Positions 31,069-41,479 of a stretch of DNA of 64,000 nucleotides are shown here, in pieces (within the stretch, counting starts at the first letter, position 1; each line of letters opens with the position of its first letter). The DNA lies in contig NW_004624781.1 in the NCBI RefSeq assembly GCF_000247695.1, positions 7,905,786-7,969,785 of the forward strand. The letters are read 5' to 3'. A program made the translations under genes and the position numbers. The notes under the pieces were generated by a model. The model did no database searches. It was not told the origin of the DNA and was given only the letters and a program-made list of their open reading frames with translations. The stretch comes from Heterocephalus glaber (lineage: Eukaryota > Chordata > Mammalia > Rodentia > Bathyergidae).

Positions 31069-31696
31069 TATGATTTCTTTTTATTTTCCAAAGTTTGAAC
31101 AATAAAAAATTGTTACTTTTAGAAATAACTATCACTTCTAGTTCAAAAACTTTTTTACCACCTGAAACAAATTCTGTAGCCACTGAGCAATTAACTCCCC
31201 CTTCTCTTCACTTGCTAACCTCTAATATTCTGTCTATATAAATTTACTCATTCTAGATTACCTCCTATAAATGGAATCACACATTCGGCTTTCTGTGACT
31301 AGTATTTATTTTAAAGGTTCAGCCCCACTGAGGTATGTTATCTGAACCTCATTTCTTATTACTGAATAATGTTCCACTGTCTGGCTATACTACATTTTAT
31401 TCAACCATTCATGTTGATTTGTGCACTTGGACTGTTTCTGCCTTTTAGCTGTTGTAATGCTAGGAATAATCACATTCAAGTTATTGTTTGCACACCTGTT
31501 TTCAATTCTTTATATTTAGAAGTGGAATTGATGGGTTATAGGTTAATTTTATTTTTAGCTTTTTGAAAAATCGTCAAGTTGTCTTCCACAATAGCTGTAC
31601 AATTTTATGTTTGAATCAGCAATTCACGACAATTCTAATTTCTCCACAGTCTAATACTTACTTTTCAGTAAAAAAAAAAAAAAAAAAAAAGGCATG

Positions 31697-31785
31697 GGCC
31701 GGGCATTTAGCTCAGTGGTTCCACTGCCTGCTTTATAAGCGCAAGGTCCCAAGTTTGATCTGCAGTACCAAAAAAAAAAAAAAAA
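31697..31785 (+). repeat. ID SINE in the L1, left arm of an inverted pair
   Basis: gccgggcatttagctcagtg ... aagtttgatctgcagtacc plus A tail. It is only about 38 bp from an opposite-strand ID. Confidence 0.88.
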
Positions 31786-31822
31786 GTCATCCAAGTAGGG
31801 GTGAAGTGGTCTCTCATTGTGG

Positions 31823-31909
31823 TTTTTTTTTTTTTGGTACCAGGGATCAAATTCAGGACCTTGAGCTTGGCAGACAGGTGACAGAACTACTGAGCTAAAC
31901 CCCCAGGCC
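31823..31909 (-). repeat. ID SINE in the L1, right arm of an inverted pair
   Basis: Reverse ID (ttggtaccagggatcaaatt ... ctactgagctaaacccccag) with the target duplication ctctcattgtggttt on both sides. Confidence 0.9.
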
Positions 31910-32028
31910 TCTCATTGTGGTTTTGATTTTCATTTCCTTTATGATTAATGATGCTGAGCATCATTTTAGATGATTATTGGCCATCTCTATGTCTTCTTTG
32001 GCAAAATATCTAGTCAAATCCTTTGGCT

Positions 32029-32341
32029 GTTTTTTTTTTGGTACTCAGGACCTTGTGCTTGTGAGGTAAATACCCAGCCCCTTTGTCTGTTTTTAAACTG
32101 GGTTGTTTGCTGTTTGTTTTGTTGTTGATTTCCAGGAGGTTCTTTACATAAGGATATTAATCCCTGATCAGAAATACAAACTGCAAATGTTTTCTTCTAT
32201 TCTGTGAATTGTCCTTTGTATTGATAGTGTCCTTTGATGAATAAATGTTATTAATTTTTTTGTTTTTGGTACAGGGGATAGATCTCGGGACCTTGACTCT
32301 TCAAGACAGGAGGCAGAACCATTGAGCTAAATCCCAGGCCC
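32029..32341 (-). repeat. Two reverse ID SINEs in the L1
   Basis: 32029-32083 is an internally shortened copy (ttttggtactcaggaccttg ... aaatacccagccc). 32257-32341 is fuller (tttttggtacaggggataga ... attgagctaaatcccaggcc). Confidence 0.8.
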
Positions 32342-32458
32342 TAAAAGTTATTAATTTTGATGAAATTCAGTGCATCTGACTTTTCTGTTGTTATGCTTTG
32401 GTGTAAGCTAAGAAACCAGGACTAATAATAGAAATTTAAATTACAAAAAGAAAAACAG

Positions 32459-32836
32459 GTCTGTGGCTCTAGCTCAGTGGTAGAGTGCTTGAGGGTTTAC
32501 TTGCCCAGCATGTGCAAGGCCCTGGGTTTAAAGCTCAGTGCTGCAAAAACCAAAACCAAAACCAAAAAAGCTGGCATGGTGGCATATACCTTTAATCTCA
32601 TCACTTGGGAGGCTAAGGCAGGGGGATCATTGTGAGTTTGAGGCCAGCCTGGGATACATACTGAGTGCAAAGCCAGCCTGCACTACAAAGTAGGATACTG
32701 TCTCAAAAAAAGAGATGTTTTTCTTTTCTTCTGTTTTTAAAAAAGCTTTTTGGGGCTGGGGGATTTAGCTCAGTGGTTCCGGCGCCTGCCTCGAAAGTGC
32801 AAGGTCCTGAGTTCTATCCCCGGTACCAAAAAAAAA
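32459..32836 (+). repeat. ID-like, B1 and ID SINEs in a row
   Basis: 32459-32549 ID-like (gctctagctcagtggtagag); 32570-32711 B1 (ggtggcatatacctttaatc ... ggatactgtctcaaaaaaag); 32752-32836 young ID (ttagctcagtggttccggcg ... ctatccccggtacc). Confidence 0.8.
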
Positions 32837-33027
32837 AGCCTTTCACCTTTAAAAAGGTTTCCTTGAAAGGTACATTTCCCTTAGCTTGGGGGAAAAAAAA
32901 CGCTAAGCTAATGTCCAATGCTGAGGGGAGGGGTCTACCATAGACATAATGGTTGTTTCCCAGATAGCTTTACACTGGTGTCAAACCGTTTAATTCAGCC
33001 CTGCTCTCTGAAGTGGAAGATGCTGTC

Positions 33028-33607
33028 ATCTTGAGACAGGAGATTACAGCATGGCAAGCTGGCTCAGGAGCAGGCATGACCTGTTAATTACAAGATTCCA
33101 GACACACTCGCAAAACAGTTCCCAAAGCCCTGCACGTGGACTTCTCCCGAGAACTGGAGCTGGTTTTCAACAGGACGGCCTGGACCTGGCCTCAGCCTGA
33201 GGTGTGGGATCCCAGCACCGCCTCTCAGGACCTCCACGTAGAAGTTCTTGAAGGTTTCCTCCAGATTTGGACAGCATAAAAGAAAGGCAGTCAGTCATGA
33301 GGAGGAGGGGTATTGCAGCTTTCCACAATAGCCCATGCTGTGTTTCCCAGACTCTTATCTTTGCTCTTACCCTCTTTTTCTATCTACTTGGCCTAAGCTT
33401 GCTCTAAAGAGCCAGTTTCTCCTCCACTCCTCACTTTTGCTTTCTTGAATAAACTCTGCCAGTGCTTTTTGCTCCTTTTGTTCAATTCTTTGTTCCAGAC
33501 CAGAAGAACCTGGACTCCAACCCTGGAAAGAGAGGTGAGCAACCCTGAACCTGGTAACATTCAGCTGGGGAGCCACTTCTTAGAAGCAAGCTACCTGATG
33601 ACAATCT
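33028..33607 (+). mobile_element. Solo LTR, copy A (class I-like)
   Basis: The element starts TGAGACAGG at 33032 and ends ...CTGATGACA at 33603 (572 bp), with the perfect 4-bp duplication atct at 33028-33031 and 33604-33607. Inside lie a TATA-like cataaaag near 33277 and gaataaactctgcc near 33447, in plus-strand LTR order. It is clearly homologous end to end with copy B at 37872-38456, which fixes both boundaries. No internal viral sequence is attached. Confidence 0.85.
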
Positions 33608-33785
33608 GTGCTTTTCTCTTTGCTTTCCTAAGTCAGGTCTTCCTTATTCCCCCTCACACCCTAATATGGCAAAAAGTCCTAGCCATCTCTGAATGATCAA
33701 AAATCTTTCAATTCTGTCTGTGTGGTTCCAGTTCACTAGTTCATTTGTTCCTTCCCTCCCTCCATTCCTTTTTCTTTTCTTTCTG

Positions 33786-33954
33786 AGATACGGGGGAATG
33801 ATCCCAGTGGCTTTGCACTAAGCTATATCCTCAGCTCTTTTTACTTTGAGACGTGGTCCTGTTGAGCTGTCCAGGGCAGGCTTGAATTTATGATCCTCCT
33901 GCCTCAGCCTCCCAGAGTGCTGGGATAATAGGTGTGCACCACTGAGCCCAGCAC
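33786..33954 (-). repeat. B1-dID dimer SINE
   Basis: The dID part (gatacgggggaatgatccca ... actaagctatatcctcagct) is joined to reverse B1 (cctgttgagctgtccaggg ... gtgtgcaccactgagccca). Sequence 33955-34950 is unassigned. Confidence 0.75.
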
Positions 33955-34950
33955 CTTTTCTTCTAAAAGACAGACATGTTTTTCTACTGATGACAGGAGC
34001 TGGGGCAAGGAGGAGGCACATGCAGCTGAATCAAATTTCTCCACTCCCAGTCAGTACTACCATGGTCTCAGGTTTTCCAGTCCTCTTTAGAGACAAGGGT
34101 AAGGAAGAAACCGTAAGAAAGTCAGTCAGTCATACTTCATCTGGCCAGAGCAAGGAATGCTGCAGAAGACTGGTTAGGACTCAGAGAGGAGGGTGAGCTA
34201 TGAAGAGGACGTCTGTGAGGAAGGCTGGTTTAAAAGCACAAGTCCCACCCAGGAACCAGAAAGTGCTTTTTCTTCCCATGGCTGGCCTCTGGTATGTTAC
34301 TAATATTTAACCCTGACATGTGATTAGAGATTGCACATATTTCTGAGGACTGTTTCTCCTAGGACAAAATTTCAAACCAGAGATGTAGGGAAAGGGTGAA
34401 AAGAATAAGAAATTCACAAAAGCAAGTAGCCTTCAGAAATGAAGTGGTTCACGAACTAGCTAAGAGTTTCTTAAATACAGCACAGTTGTTAGTGGAAAAG
34501 TATTCATTTTCTACAGGTTTGCCAAATGGTGATAGCAAGATCTTTGGTAAAAATTGCCACACTTAAGGAAAACCTCTAGTCCCAAATTTGTCTACTGCAA
34601 TGAAAATTATTGGAATGCTTCCACTGTGCTATAAATTCTTATGTTCTACCAAATCTCACAAAGCAGAACATCAAATCAGCTGCACGGTAACATCTCCCAG
34701 TCGTTATCCTACTTATCCTGACAAGCCATTCATCTGTATCTTGGATCTTATTGTAGAGAAGAATCAAATTACCTATAGGTCTTCTAAAACCAGAAACCCA
34801 GAGGCAGAAATGTATTTATTACTCCTTTAGAGAGGATAATTCCCAAAAGTACCTCCCCTGTCCAAGAGTCCTTTATTAACATTCTATATATAAATCTGAG
34901 GTGATCCAGTGAAGCAATTTGGGATCATCTACAGAAACTTTTGTTGTTGG

Positions 34951-35141
34951 TTTTTTTTTTTTTTTTTTTTTTTGCTACCAGGGATCGAACTCAGGACCTA
35001 CTGGGCTAAATCCCCAGTGTTTTTTTTTTAAAGACAGGGTCTTCCTTTGCAGTTCAGGCTGGCCTTGAACTCATAGCAATCCTCCTGCCTAAGCTCCCCA
35101 ACTACAGGGATTACAAGTGTGCATGGCCACCCCAGCTTCCT
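34951..35141 (-). repeat. Shortened ID and B1 SINE
   Basis: 34951-35019: T-run, gctaccagggatcgaactca, then directly ctgggctaaatccccagt (the middle is deleted). 35028-35141: reverse B1 (aaagacagggtcttcctttg ... gtgtgcatggccaccccagc). Confidence 0.75.
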
Positions 35142-35304
35142 ACAAAAGTGTGTGATGCCTATGGAAGAGCTATGTGTTTTGATGCACACTGGAAGCAAGT
35201 GGAGAACCTTAAAAAAATGATACCTGGCCTCTACCCACCAAAATTTTTGGTTGAATTTAACTGGATGAAACTTGGATATCAGAATTAAAAAAAAATTTTT
35301 TTTT

Positions 35305-35459
35305 TCAGTACTGGGGATTGAAGACAAGGCCTTTACACTTAGCTACATCCTGAGGCCCCCTTTCCCCGCCTTTTTCATTTTTGGTACTGAGAATTGAACC
35401 TAGGGGTTCATACTTGTTAGGCAAGTAGTGCTCTATCACTGAGTGACATCCTCAGTTCC
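35305..35459 (-). repeat. Two reverse ID-type SINEs
   Basis: 35305-35358 (cagtactggggattgaagac ... cacttagctacatcctgagg) and 35381-35459 (ttggtactgagaattgaacc ... atcactgagtgacatcctc). Confidence 0.72.
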
Positions 35460-35490
35460 CCAGCCCATTTCTTAGGTTAAAAAAAATTTT

Positions 35491-35574
35491 TTTTTTCTGG
35501 TACCGGGGATTGAACTCAGGACCTTGCACTTGGCAAGGCAGGCATGGTGCCACTGAGCTAAATCCCCAGCCCCT
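35491..35574 (-). repeat. ID SINE, left arm of a tight inverted pair
   Basis: Reverse ID: ctggtaccggggattgaact ... ccactgagctaaatccccag. Flanking cttaggtt / cctaggtt is a probable target duplication. Confidence 0.9.
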
Positions 35575-35584
35575 AGGTTTTTAA

Positions 35585-35798
35585 ATTTTGAGGCAGGGGG
35601 CTGGGGATTTAGCTCAGTGGTTCTGCTGTCTGCCTCGCAAGTGCAAGGTCCCAAGTTTGATCCCCGGTACCAAAAAAAAATCTTTTTTTTTGAGGCAGGG
35701 TCTTGCAAGTCACTAAGTTGTTTTGGCTGGGCTAGAACCCGCAATCTTCCTGCCTCAGTCACCCATAGGGATGGGATTACAGGTATGTGCCACTAGTT
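35585..35798 (-). repeat. B1 SINE interrupted by an ID
   Basis: Reverse B1 (ttttgaggcaggg ... tcttgcaagtcactaagttg ... attacaggtatgtgccacta) is split by the plus-strand ID at 35597-35680. The 13-bp B1 segment ttttgaggcaggg is duplicated on both sides of the ID. Confidence 0.85.
35597..35680 (+). repeat. ID SINE nested in B1, right arm of inverted pair
   Basis: gggctggggatttagctcag ... gtttgatccccggtacc plus A9, with target duplication ttttgaggcaggg. It is younger than the B1 it splits. Confidence 0.9.
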
Positions 35799-36840
35799 CA
35801 CCTCAAAGCATCAGGATTTTAAAATTCCTGCCTCTACATTCTAATGTGCAGCAAAATTTGGGAACACTACTATGGAAAATGGTGTCTTCGAATTACCTTC
35901 AAGTCTGGGAATGACAGAAAACAAAAACTCTCAGCCCTTATTTCTGGGATCTTCTGGGGCTGAATGAGCCAAAGAAAGCACAAACATAACCAACACCCAT
36001 CATCCTGGAACCATTTTTATTGAGCATGGTATCTTGTTCCACTGAATTTCACGGGGAGAAAATAGCCAGCAGAAACCATTATCAAGCCAAGTAGACCAGG
36101 GAGTGGTTAGGTAGAGAAGAACTGCTACAGGGTAGATGAGCATGACCTGAGTAAGGCGGAAGGGCAGCATCTACCAGATGCAAACTATCTGGCCCAGACT
36201 GGGGAGGGAGGCTGCTGAGAGATGCCAAGAATATGAGAGAAATCTTGCTCCTGCATCTGAGTTCCTGCAGGGTGGAAACTTTGCATAAATGCGCACTCCT
36301 CCCTTTTCTGAGGTAACCACACACTATATCATAGCTGGAGGCGGTGGCTAGCAGGGGTCATCAAGTCCCGTGGGAGGAGCCCTTGTCTGAACAAGAAGGT
36401 TCATACCTCAGAGGAACTGCTGTGAGGAAATACTTGCCTGGGGTTGAGATGGAATCATATCATGCACAGCTCTACTGCCTTATGACCGAGCAGGAAGACC
36501 TCAGAGAATAACATGGCTGGGGCTGCCTTATATGAGGCACTTTTCCTTCCATCCTTCCTTAGCTAGAGCCAGAAAGGCACAGCCAAGTGCGGAAGCCTAT
36601 TTTTCTTTCCGTTAACCTCTACTTGGTTGTTTCAGGGTTTGTTAACAGAGCAAAACTGAAGTACTTTTGGCTGTCACTGCCAAGGCAGGGAAAGTGGGAC
36701 GGCACAGAGAGAAACTGTGTAACAGTTGGGTTCTGAGCCAGGGTGGCTTTGGGATGCAATGGCTCTTATTACTATGCACAGTTCTAGGCACTCTTTCTCC
36801 AAATTGTGACAATAATTATCCTGAACGTTTCATTGGCTCC
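35799..36840. other. SINE-free unique intron 3 segment
   Basis: About 1 kb with no recognisable repeat or coding exon. Confidence 0.45.
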
Positions 36841-37233
36841 TGTTATGGGTTAAGTTGTGCTCTCTCAATACATGTAGAAGTCCTAACCTCCAGTACCTCA
36901 GAATGTGATCTTATTTGGAAATTGAGTTTTTGCAGAGACAATCAACTTAAAACAAGGTCACTAGGATCCACCCTCATCCAATTATGACTGCTATCCCTAA
37001 AAAAAAAGGAGAAATTTGCAGAGGGAAGATAGCCACATGACCACGCTGCACCTCAACAAGCCAGGAATACCATGGACTGCCAGCAAAAACTAGAGGTAAA
37101 GAAGGTGTCCATTCTAAAGCCCTGAGAAGTGGCCCTGTAGTACCTTGATTTCAGATTTCTAGTTTCCAGAAACTGTTGTTTTAAGCCAGTCAGTGTTTGA
37201 TGCTTTCTTATAACAATCCTAGGAAATGAATAT
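36841..37233 (+). mobile_element. MLT1-like LTR relic (ERVL-MaLR)
   Basis: Begins tgttatgggttaagttgtgc, continues gaagtcctaacctccagtac, cagaatgtgatcttatttgg and ccaattatgactgctatcc, and closes with ttgttttaagccagtcagtg ... aatcctaggaaatgaat. This matches the order of the MLT1 consensus as I remember it. It is old and diverged. Confidence 0.7.
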
Positions 37234-37637
37234 CCCCCAAAGGCAGACCTAGTGTTGATTAAATCAAAGTTTAACTAAGCTCACTGAATTATACCTAACA
37301 GGCTGCACTTGAGGTCTATGCCTCTCGGGCAGGCAGAGAACGACTACAATGGCAGACACCTAACATCTTTCCCACAGTGCAAACATCCTTGGTCCACCTT
37401 ATGCTGCTGCACAGAACTGGAGGAATGTGGCAGGACAGCTGTGCTGTACACCAGCTCCCAAGGAGATCAGCAGCTTCCTCAAATCCTCCTTCCTTCAAAG
37501 CTACCTTGGAAACCTTAACAGATAAAATGGATAAAACCGTGGGTCTTCTTCAGACTAATCTGTAGATTCAATGTCATCTCAATCAAACTTCAGCAGGCTT
37601 TTTTCTTTAAAAAATTCACAAGTTGATTCTAAAATTA

Positions 37638-37780
37638 CTTTTTTTTTTTTGAGGCACAATCTCTTCTTTGGCCTTGAACTTGCTAAGTAGCCCAGGCTGG
37701 CCTCAAACTCAGGGTGATCTTCCTGCCTCAGCCTCATGAGTGCTATGATTACAGGCATGCTCCCACCACCACATACCGTG
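37638..37780 (-). repeat. B1 SINE
   Basis: Reverse B1 with internal duplication: tttgaggcacaatctcttct ... gattacaggcatgctcccac. Confidence 0.78.
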
Positions 37781-37867
37781 CCAATCCTAAAATTATATGG
37801 AAATACAAAAGGCCAAGAACAGCTGAAGAGATCCTGAAGAAGTCAAACAAAGCTTGAAGATTTAACA

Positions 37868-38460
37868 CTACTGAGACAGGAGATTAGGGGGTGGCAGAAC
37901 TAGCTGGGGAAGCAGGCATGACCTGTTAATTACAAGATCCAAGACACATGCCCAGAACAGTTCCCAAAGCCCTGCACCTGGACTTCTCCTGAGAACTGGA
38001 GCAGGTTTTTCAACAGGATGGCCTGGACCTGGCCTCAGCCTGAGGTGTGGGATCCCAGCACCGCCTCTCGGGACCCACACATAGGAGTTCTTGCAGATTT
38101 CCTCCAGATTTGGACAGCATAAAAGGATGCAGTTGCCAAGAAGCACTTGCTGTTGTGGCTTTCCTCATGATAGTCCGGCCTACGTACTCCAGGGTGTTCG
38201 TCTATCTTGCTTTTTCCTTTTTTACCCAAGCTCCCTCTGCAGAGCCAGTTTCTCCCTCACTCTTCACTTTTATTTTTTCAAATAAATTTTTTTTTTTCAA
38301 ATAAATTTTGCTACTCCTTTTTCCACTTGTTTTGTGCAATTCTTTGTTCCATATGAGAAGCACCTGGAAACCAACTTCAGAAGGCAATCCAAGTACCACA
38401 AAACCTGGCAATGTTTATCTGGTGAGCCAATTACTAGAAGGAGCTAGCTGGCAACACTCC
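37868..38460 (+). mobile_element. Solo LTR, copy B (same family as copy A)
   Basis: TGAGACAGG at 37872 to GGCAACA at 38456 (585 bp), flanked by ctac and ctcc (one mismatch in a 4-bp duplication). It shares long stretches with copy A, for example ttccaaagccctgcac, cctggacctggcctcagcc and cctccagatttggacagcat. It carries aaataaa within a small internal duplication (caaataaattt twice near 38280-38308). Because each copy has its own duplication they are two insertions, not one provirus. Confidence 0.82.
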
Positions 38461-38715
38461 TAGATATCAAAATTTACAAAGCTAGAGTCAAGACACTGAC
38501 AGAAGAATAGGCAAATGAATGCCGGGAACAGAAGACAGATCTGAAAGAAACCCTCACATGTCTCCTGATTTATGATAACTGTGATTCTACTAAGCAGTGG
38601 AAGCAAAGAGCTGAGCCAATTAGACATCCACATGGAAAAAATCCTAACTCCCAACTCACTCACACCCTACACAAAAGTCAATTCCAGAAAGACTGCAGAT
38701 CTAAATATAAATATT

Positions 38716-38860
38716 GCTGGGTGTGGTGACCCATGTCTGTAATGCCAGCACTTGGGAGGCTGAGGCAGGAGGATTACAGCAAGTTCGAGGCCAGGCTGGG
38801 CTACATAGTGAGTTCACGGCTGGTTAGAACTAAATGGTGAAACCCTATCTTGAAAGACTG
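38716..38860 (+). repeat. B1 SINE
   Basis: gctgggtgtggtgacccatg ... aagttcgaggccaggctggg ... cctatcttgaaag. Confidence 0.8.
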
Positions 38861-39240
38861 AAATAAATTTCCAAATGGTCAATAAACAAGTGAACAGATG
38901 CTTGATTTCATTATACATGTGGAAAATGTGAGTCAATTAATACCACAGTAATATACCAATATACATTAACTAGAATGGCAAAAAAAAAAAAGATGATCAT
39001 ATCAAGTGTTGGAAAGGATACAAAACCACCAGGACTCTAATACAGTACATTGGAAGTAGGAGTGCAAACTGGTTCTGTCATCTGGAAAAATGGTAGTATC
39101 TGCTAAGAGTTGATTATAAGTATAACTTGTGACATAGGAACTCCATTCCTAAGTATATGTGCATAGAAATGTGTACACATAGTCCAAGACATGTACAAGA
39201 ATTTTTACAGCAGTATATTTTATAACAGCCCCAAACTACA

Positions 39241-39358
39241 ATTTTTTTTTTTTACATCAGGGTCTCACTATGCAGTCCAGGCTGGCCTCAACCTTATGAC
39301 CCTCCTGCTTCAGCATCCTGAGTGCTAGGACTGCAGGTACACACCACCACTCCTGGCT
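39241..39358 (-). repeat. B1 SINE in the L1
   Basis: Reverse B1 (catcagggtctcactatgca ... actgcaggtacacaccacca). Confidence 0.8.
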
Positions 39359-39530
39359 GCATTTTTTAAAACAACCCCATACGTCCATCAACAACTGAAT
39401 AAGTAACAGATTATTCACATAATGGAGAACTGTAAAATAATGAGAATAAACGAACCTAACCACATGCAACAATACAGATGAATCTAGGTGGTATAATGCT
39501 GAGCAGCTCAACACAGAAAGGTATATACTA

Positions 39531-40064
39531 TAAATTGGGCATGGTGGTGCACTCCTATAACCTCAGCACTCTGATCATAAGTTCAAGTACAGGCTGGGCA
39601 CCCTGTCTCAAAAGTAAAAAATAAAAAAGGACTAGGGATGTAGGTCAGTGTGAAGGCACTGGGCTCAATCTCCATATCAAAACCAAACAAAAACAAAATA
39701 AAAACCAAACCCCCCAAACCAAACCAAACCAACAGTACTGTAATGATTCTGTATATATAATGTTCAAAATGCATGACAAAATGTAGGGTGTGGTGGTGCA
39801 CACCTGTAATCCCAGCACTAGGGAGCGGAAGGAGGATTGCAGGGAGTTTGAGGCCAGCCTAGGCTACACAGTGAGTTCAAGGTCAGCCTGGACTATATAG
39901 TGAGATCCCGTCAAAAAATAAACAAAGCTGGACAAGGTGGAGCATATCTGTAATCTCACACTTAGGAGGCTGAGGCAGGAGGATTGCTGTTTGAGGCCAG
40001 CAGCCTGGGCTCTAAAATGAGTTCAAGGCAAGGCTGAACTACACAGTAAGACTCGGTCTCAAAA
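39531..40064 (+). repeat. B1-dID and two B1 SINEs in the L1
   Basis: 39531-39690 B1-dID (aattgggcatggtggtgcac ... tgtaggtcagtgtgaaggca), 39782-39918 B1 (tagggtgtggtggtgcacac) and 39927-40064 B1 (gctggacaaggtggagcata). An (aaacc)n-type tract lies at about 39700-39730. Confidence 0.78.
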
Positions 40065-40075
40065 ACAAAACAAAG

Positions 40076-40280
40076 GGCCGGGGATTTAGCTCAGTGGTTC
40101 CGCTGCCTGCCTTGCAAGCCCAAGGTCCCAAGTTCGGCCCCTGGTACCAAAAAAAAGCATAAACTTTTTTGGGCCGGGGATTTAGCTCAGTGGTTCTGCT
40201 GCCTGCCTTGCAAGCGCAAGCCAAGCCAAACCAAGCCAAGCCAAACCAAACCAAACCAATAAAAACCAAAACAAAAACCA
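40076..40280 (+). repeat. Two ID SINEs, the second turned into a (CCAAA)n microsatellite
   Basis: 40076-40157 is a full ID. 40173-40220 starts as a second ID (gggccggggatttagctcag ... cttgcaagcgcaag) but runs straight into ccaagccaaaccaagcc repeats to about 40280 instead of the B-box and ggtacc end. Confidence 0.85.
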
Positions 40281-40454
40281 AAATGAGTGACACTAATTTA
40301 TGATGTTAGAGGTCGGAAATGATTAGGGGTGGGTGTTAGGCTATTGGAAGGGAGGCATGAAAGTGCTTCTAGGGTTCTGACGATAACAGTGCTTCTGTGT
40401 CTAGGTGCTGCTTAACATGTGGTGTGTTCATTTTGAAAATTCCCTGACCTAATG

Positions 40455-40662
40455 TAGGCTGAGTGGTGCATGTCTGTAATCACAGTTACTGGGGAGGCCG
40501 AGGCAGGAGGATTGCAAGTTCCAGGCCAGTTTGGGCAACACAGCAAGACCCTGTCTCAAAATAAAATAAAGGGGAAAAAAATAAGGGCTAAGGATGTACG
40601 TCAGTGGTAGAGTGCTTGACTAGCATGCACGCGGCCCTGGGTTCAATTGCCAGTACAAAGGC
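40455..40662 (+). repeat. B1-ID type dimer
   Basis: B1 part 40455-40570 (taggctgagtggtgcatgtc ... ctgtctcaaaataaaata), then ID part 40586-40662 with the long-ID middle (gtcagtggtagagtgcttga, gcatgcacgcggccctgggt). Confidence 0.78.
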
Positions 40663-41375
40663 AGGAAGAGCAAAATGGCTGTGTTGGAGTAAAGAGAACA
40701 GAGTGTGGTTTGGATTTAACCTTGCAGGTAATTAAGGCATCACTGAGGAAAAACAAAAAACAAAACAAGACAACACAACAACAAAAGCCATGACCTGCAT
40801 ACTTATGATTCATGTCTATATTTATATTACTGTTCAGTAAGACCTACTGATATAAAACAAGAACAAAAAACCTTTGGGTTTGTGACTTCTGCTGATCATG
40901 ACAGGGATAACAAAGCAAGCAGTGCAGGATGCGCTACGATGCGGGCCAGCTCTGACCTTGGGCAGACCCCAAGCACAGGGCAGTGGCCCACCTAGTGTCT
41001 AAAGCAACATCACAGGGATTGGGGGGGAGCGGAAGACTCCACTTGGTTCATCTGTTCTTTCTCCATACTGGTACTTTATTCCAGGAGATCTTTAACGTAA
41101 TTCTAAGGAGAAAGTTAAAAGCTAAAATAGATAAATAGGTAAAGAAAGCTAAAAGCTGAAAAGCACAAGAAATCTTGATAAATGGGAAAATGCATAATAT
41201 TTCAAGTGTATTAAATAAGCTAGGAAATTTTTTGAAAGGTAGAGAATAAAATAAGGAGAATTCAGGCTGTTCAATGAATTAGTTTAGGGTTAAAAGTTTC
41301 ATTTGATTGTGAATTCAATGGAGGTAGAAAATTATTTAAAAGTCTTTTAGGCATTTTTTTTTCTTTTTTGTTGTT

Positions 41376-41475
41376 GTTGGTTTTTTTTTTTTTTTTTTTG
41401 GCACCCGGGGACTGAACTCAGGACCTTGTGCTTGAGAGGCAGGCGCTGGAACCACTGAGCTAAATCCCCGGCCAA
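41376..41475 (-). repeat. ID SINE
   Basis: T-run, ggcacccggggactgaactc ... ccactgagctaaatccccgg. Flanking aggcattttt / aggcatttta is a target duplication (41350 and 41477 regions). Confidence 0.88.
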
Positions 41476-41479
41476 AGGC

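Larger units (their letters stand above)
30880..32460 (-). mobile_element. L1 LINE remnant broken by five ID insertions
   Basis: L1 pieces in minus orientation: 30880-30982, 31069-31680 (aatggaatcacacattcggc, aagtggaattgatgggttat), 31910-32028 (ttgtggttttgattttcatt), 32084-32256 and 32342-32460. Interruptions are IDs at 30983-31068, 31697-31785, 31823-31908, 32029-32083 and 32257-32341. No open frame survives. Confidence 0.75.
38870..40450 (+). mobile_element. L1 LINE remnant (ORF2 3' part to 3'UTR), interrupted
   Basis: Plus-strand L1 pieces: 38870-39240 (tgttggaaaggatacaaaac, aggagtgcaaactggttctg, gacatgtacaagaattttta), 39359-39530 (cgtccatcaacaactgaata, caatacagatgaatctaggt), 39691-39781, and 40281-40453 (ggtgctgcttaacatgtggt). 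Four B1 or B1-dID copies and two IDs separate them. No intact frame. Confidence 0.8.

Noticed and set aside
33032..38456. A single provirus bounded by two LTRs
   Set aside because: Each LTR has its own 4-bp duplication and the interval holds an older MLT1-like LTR and no viral coding sequence.
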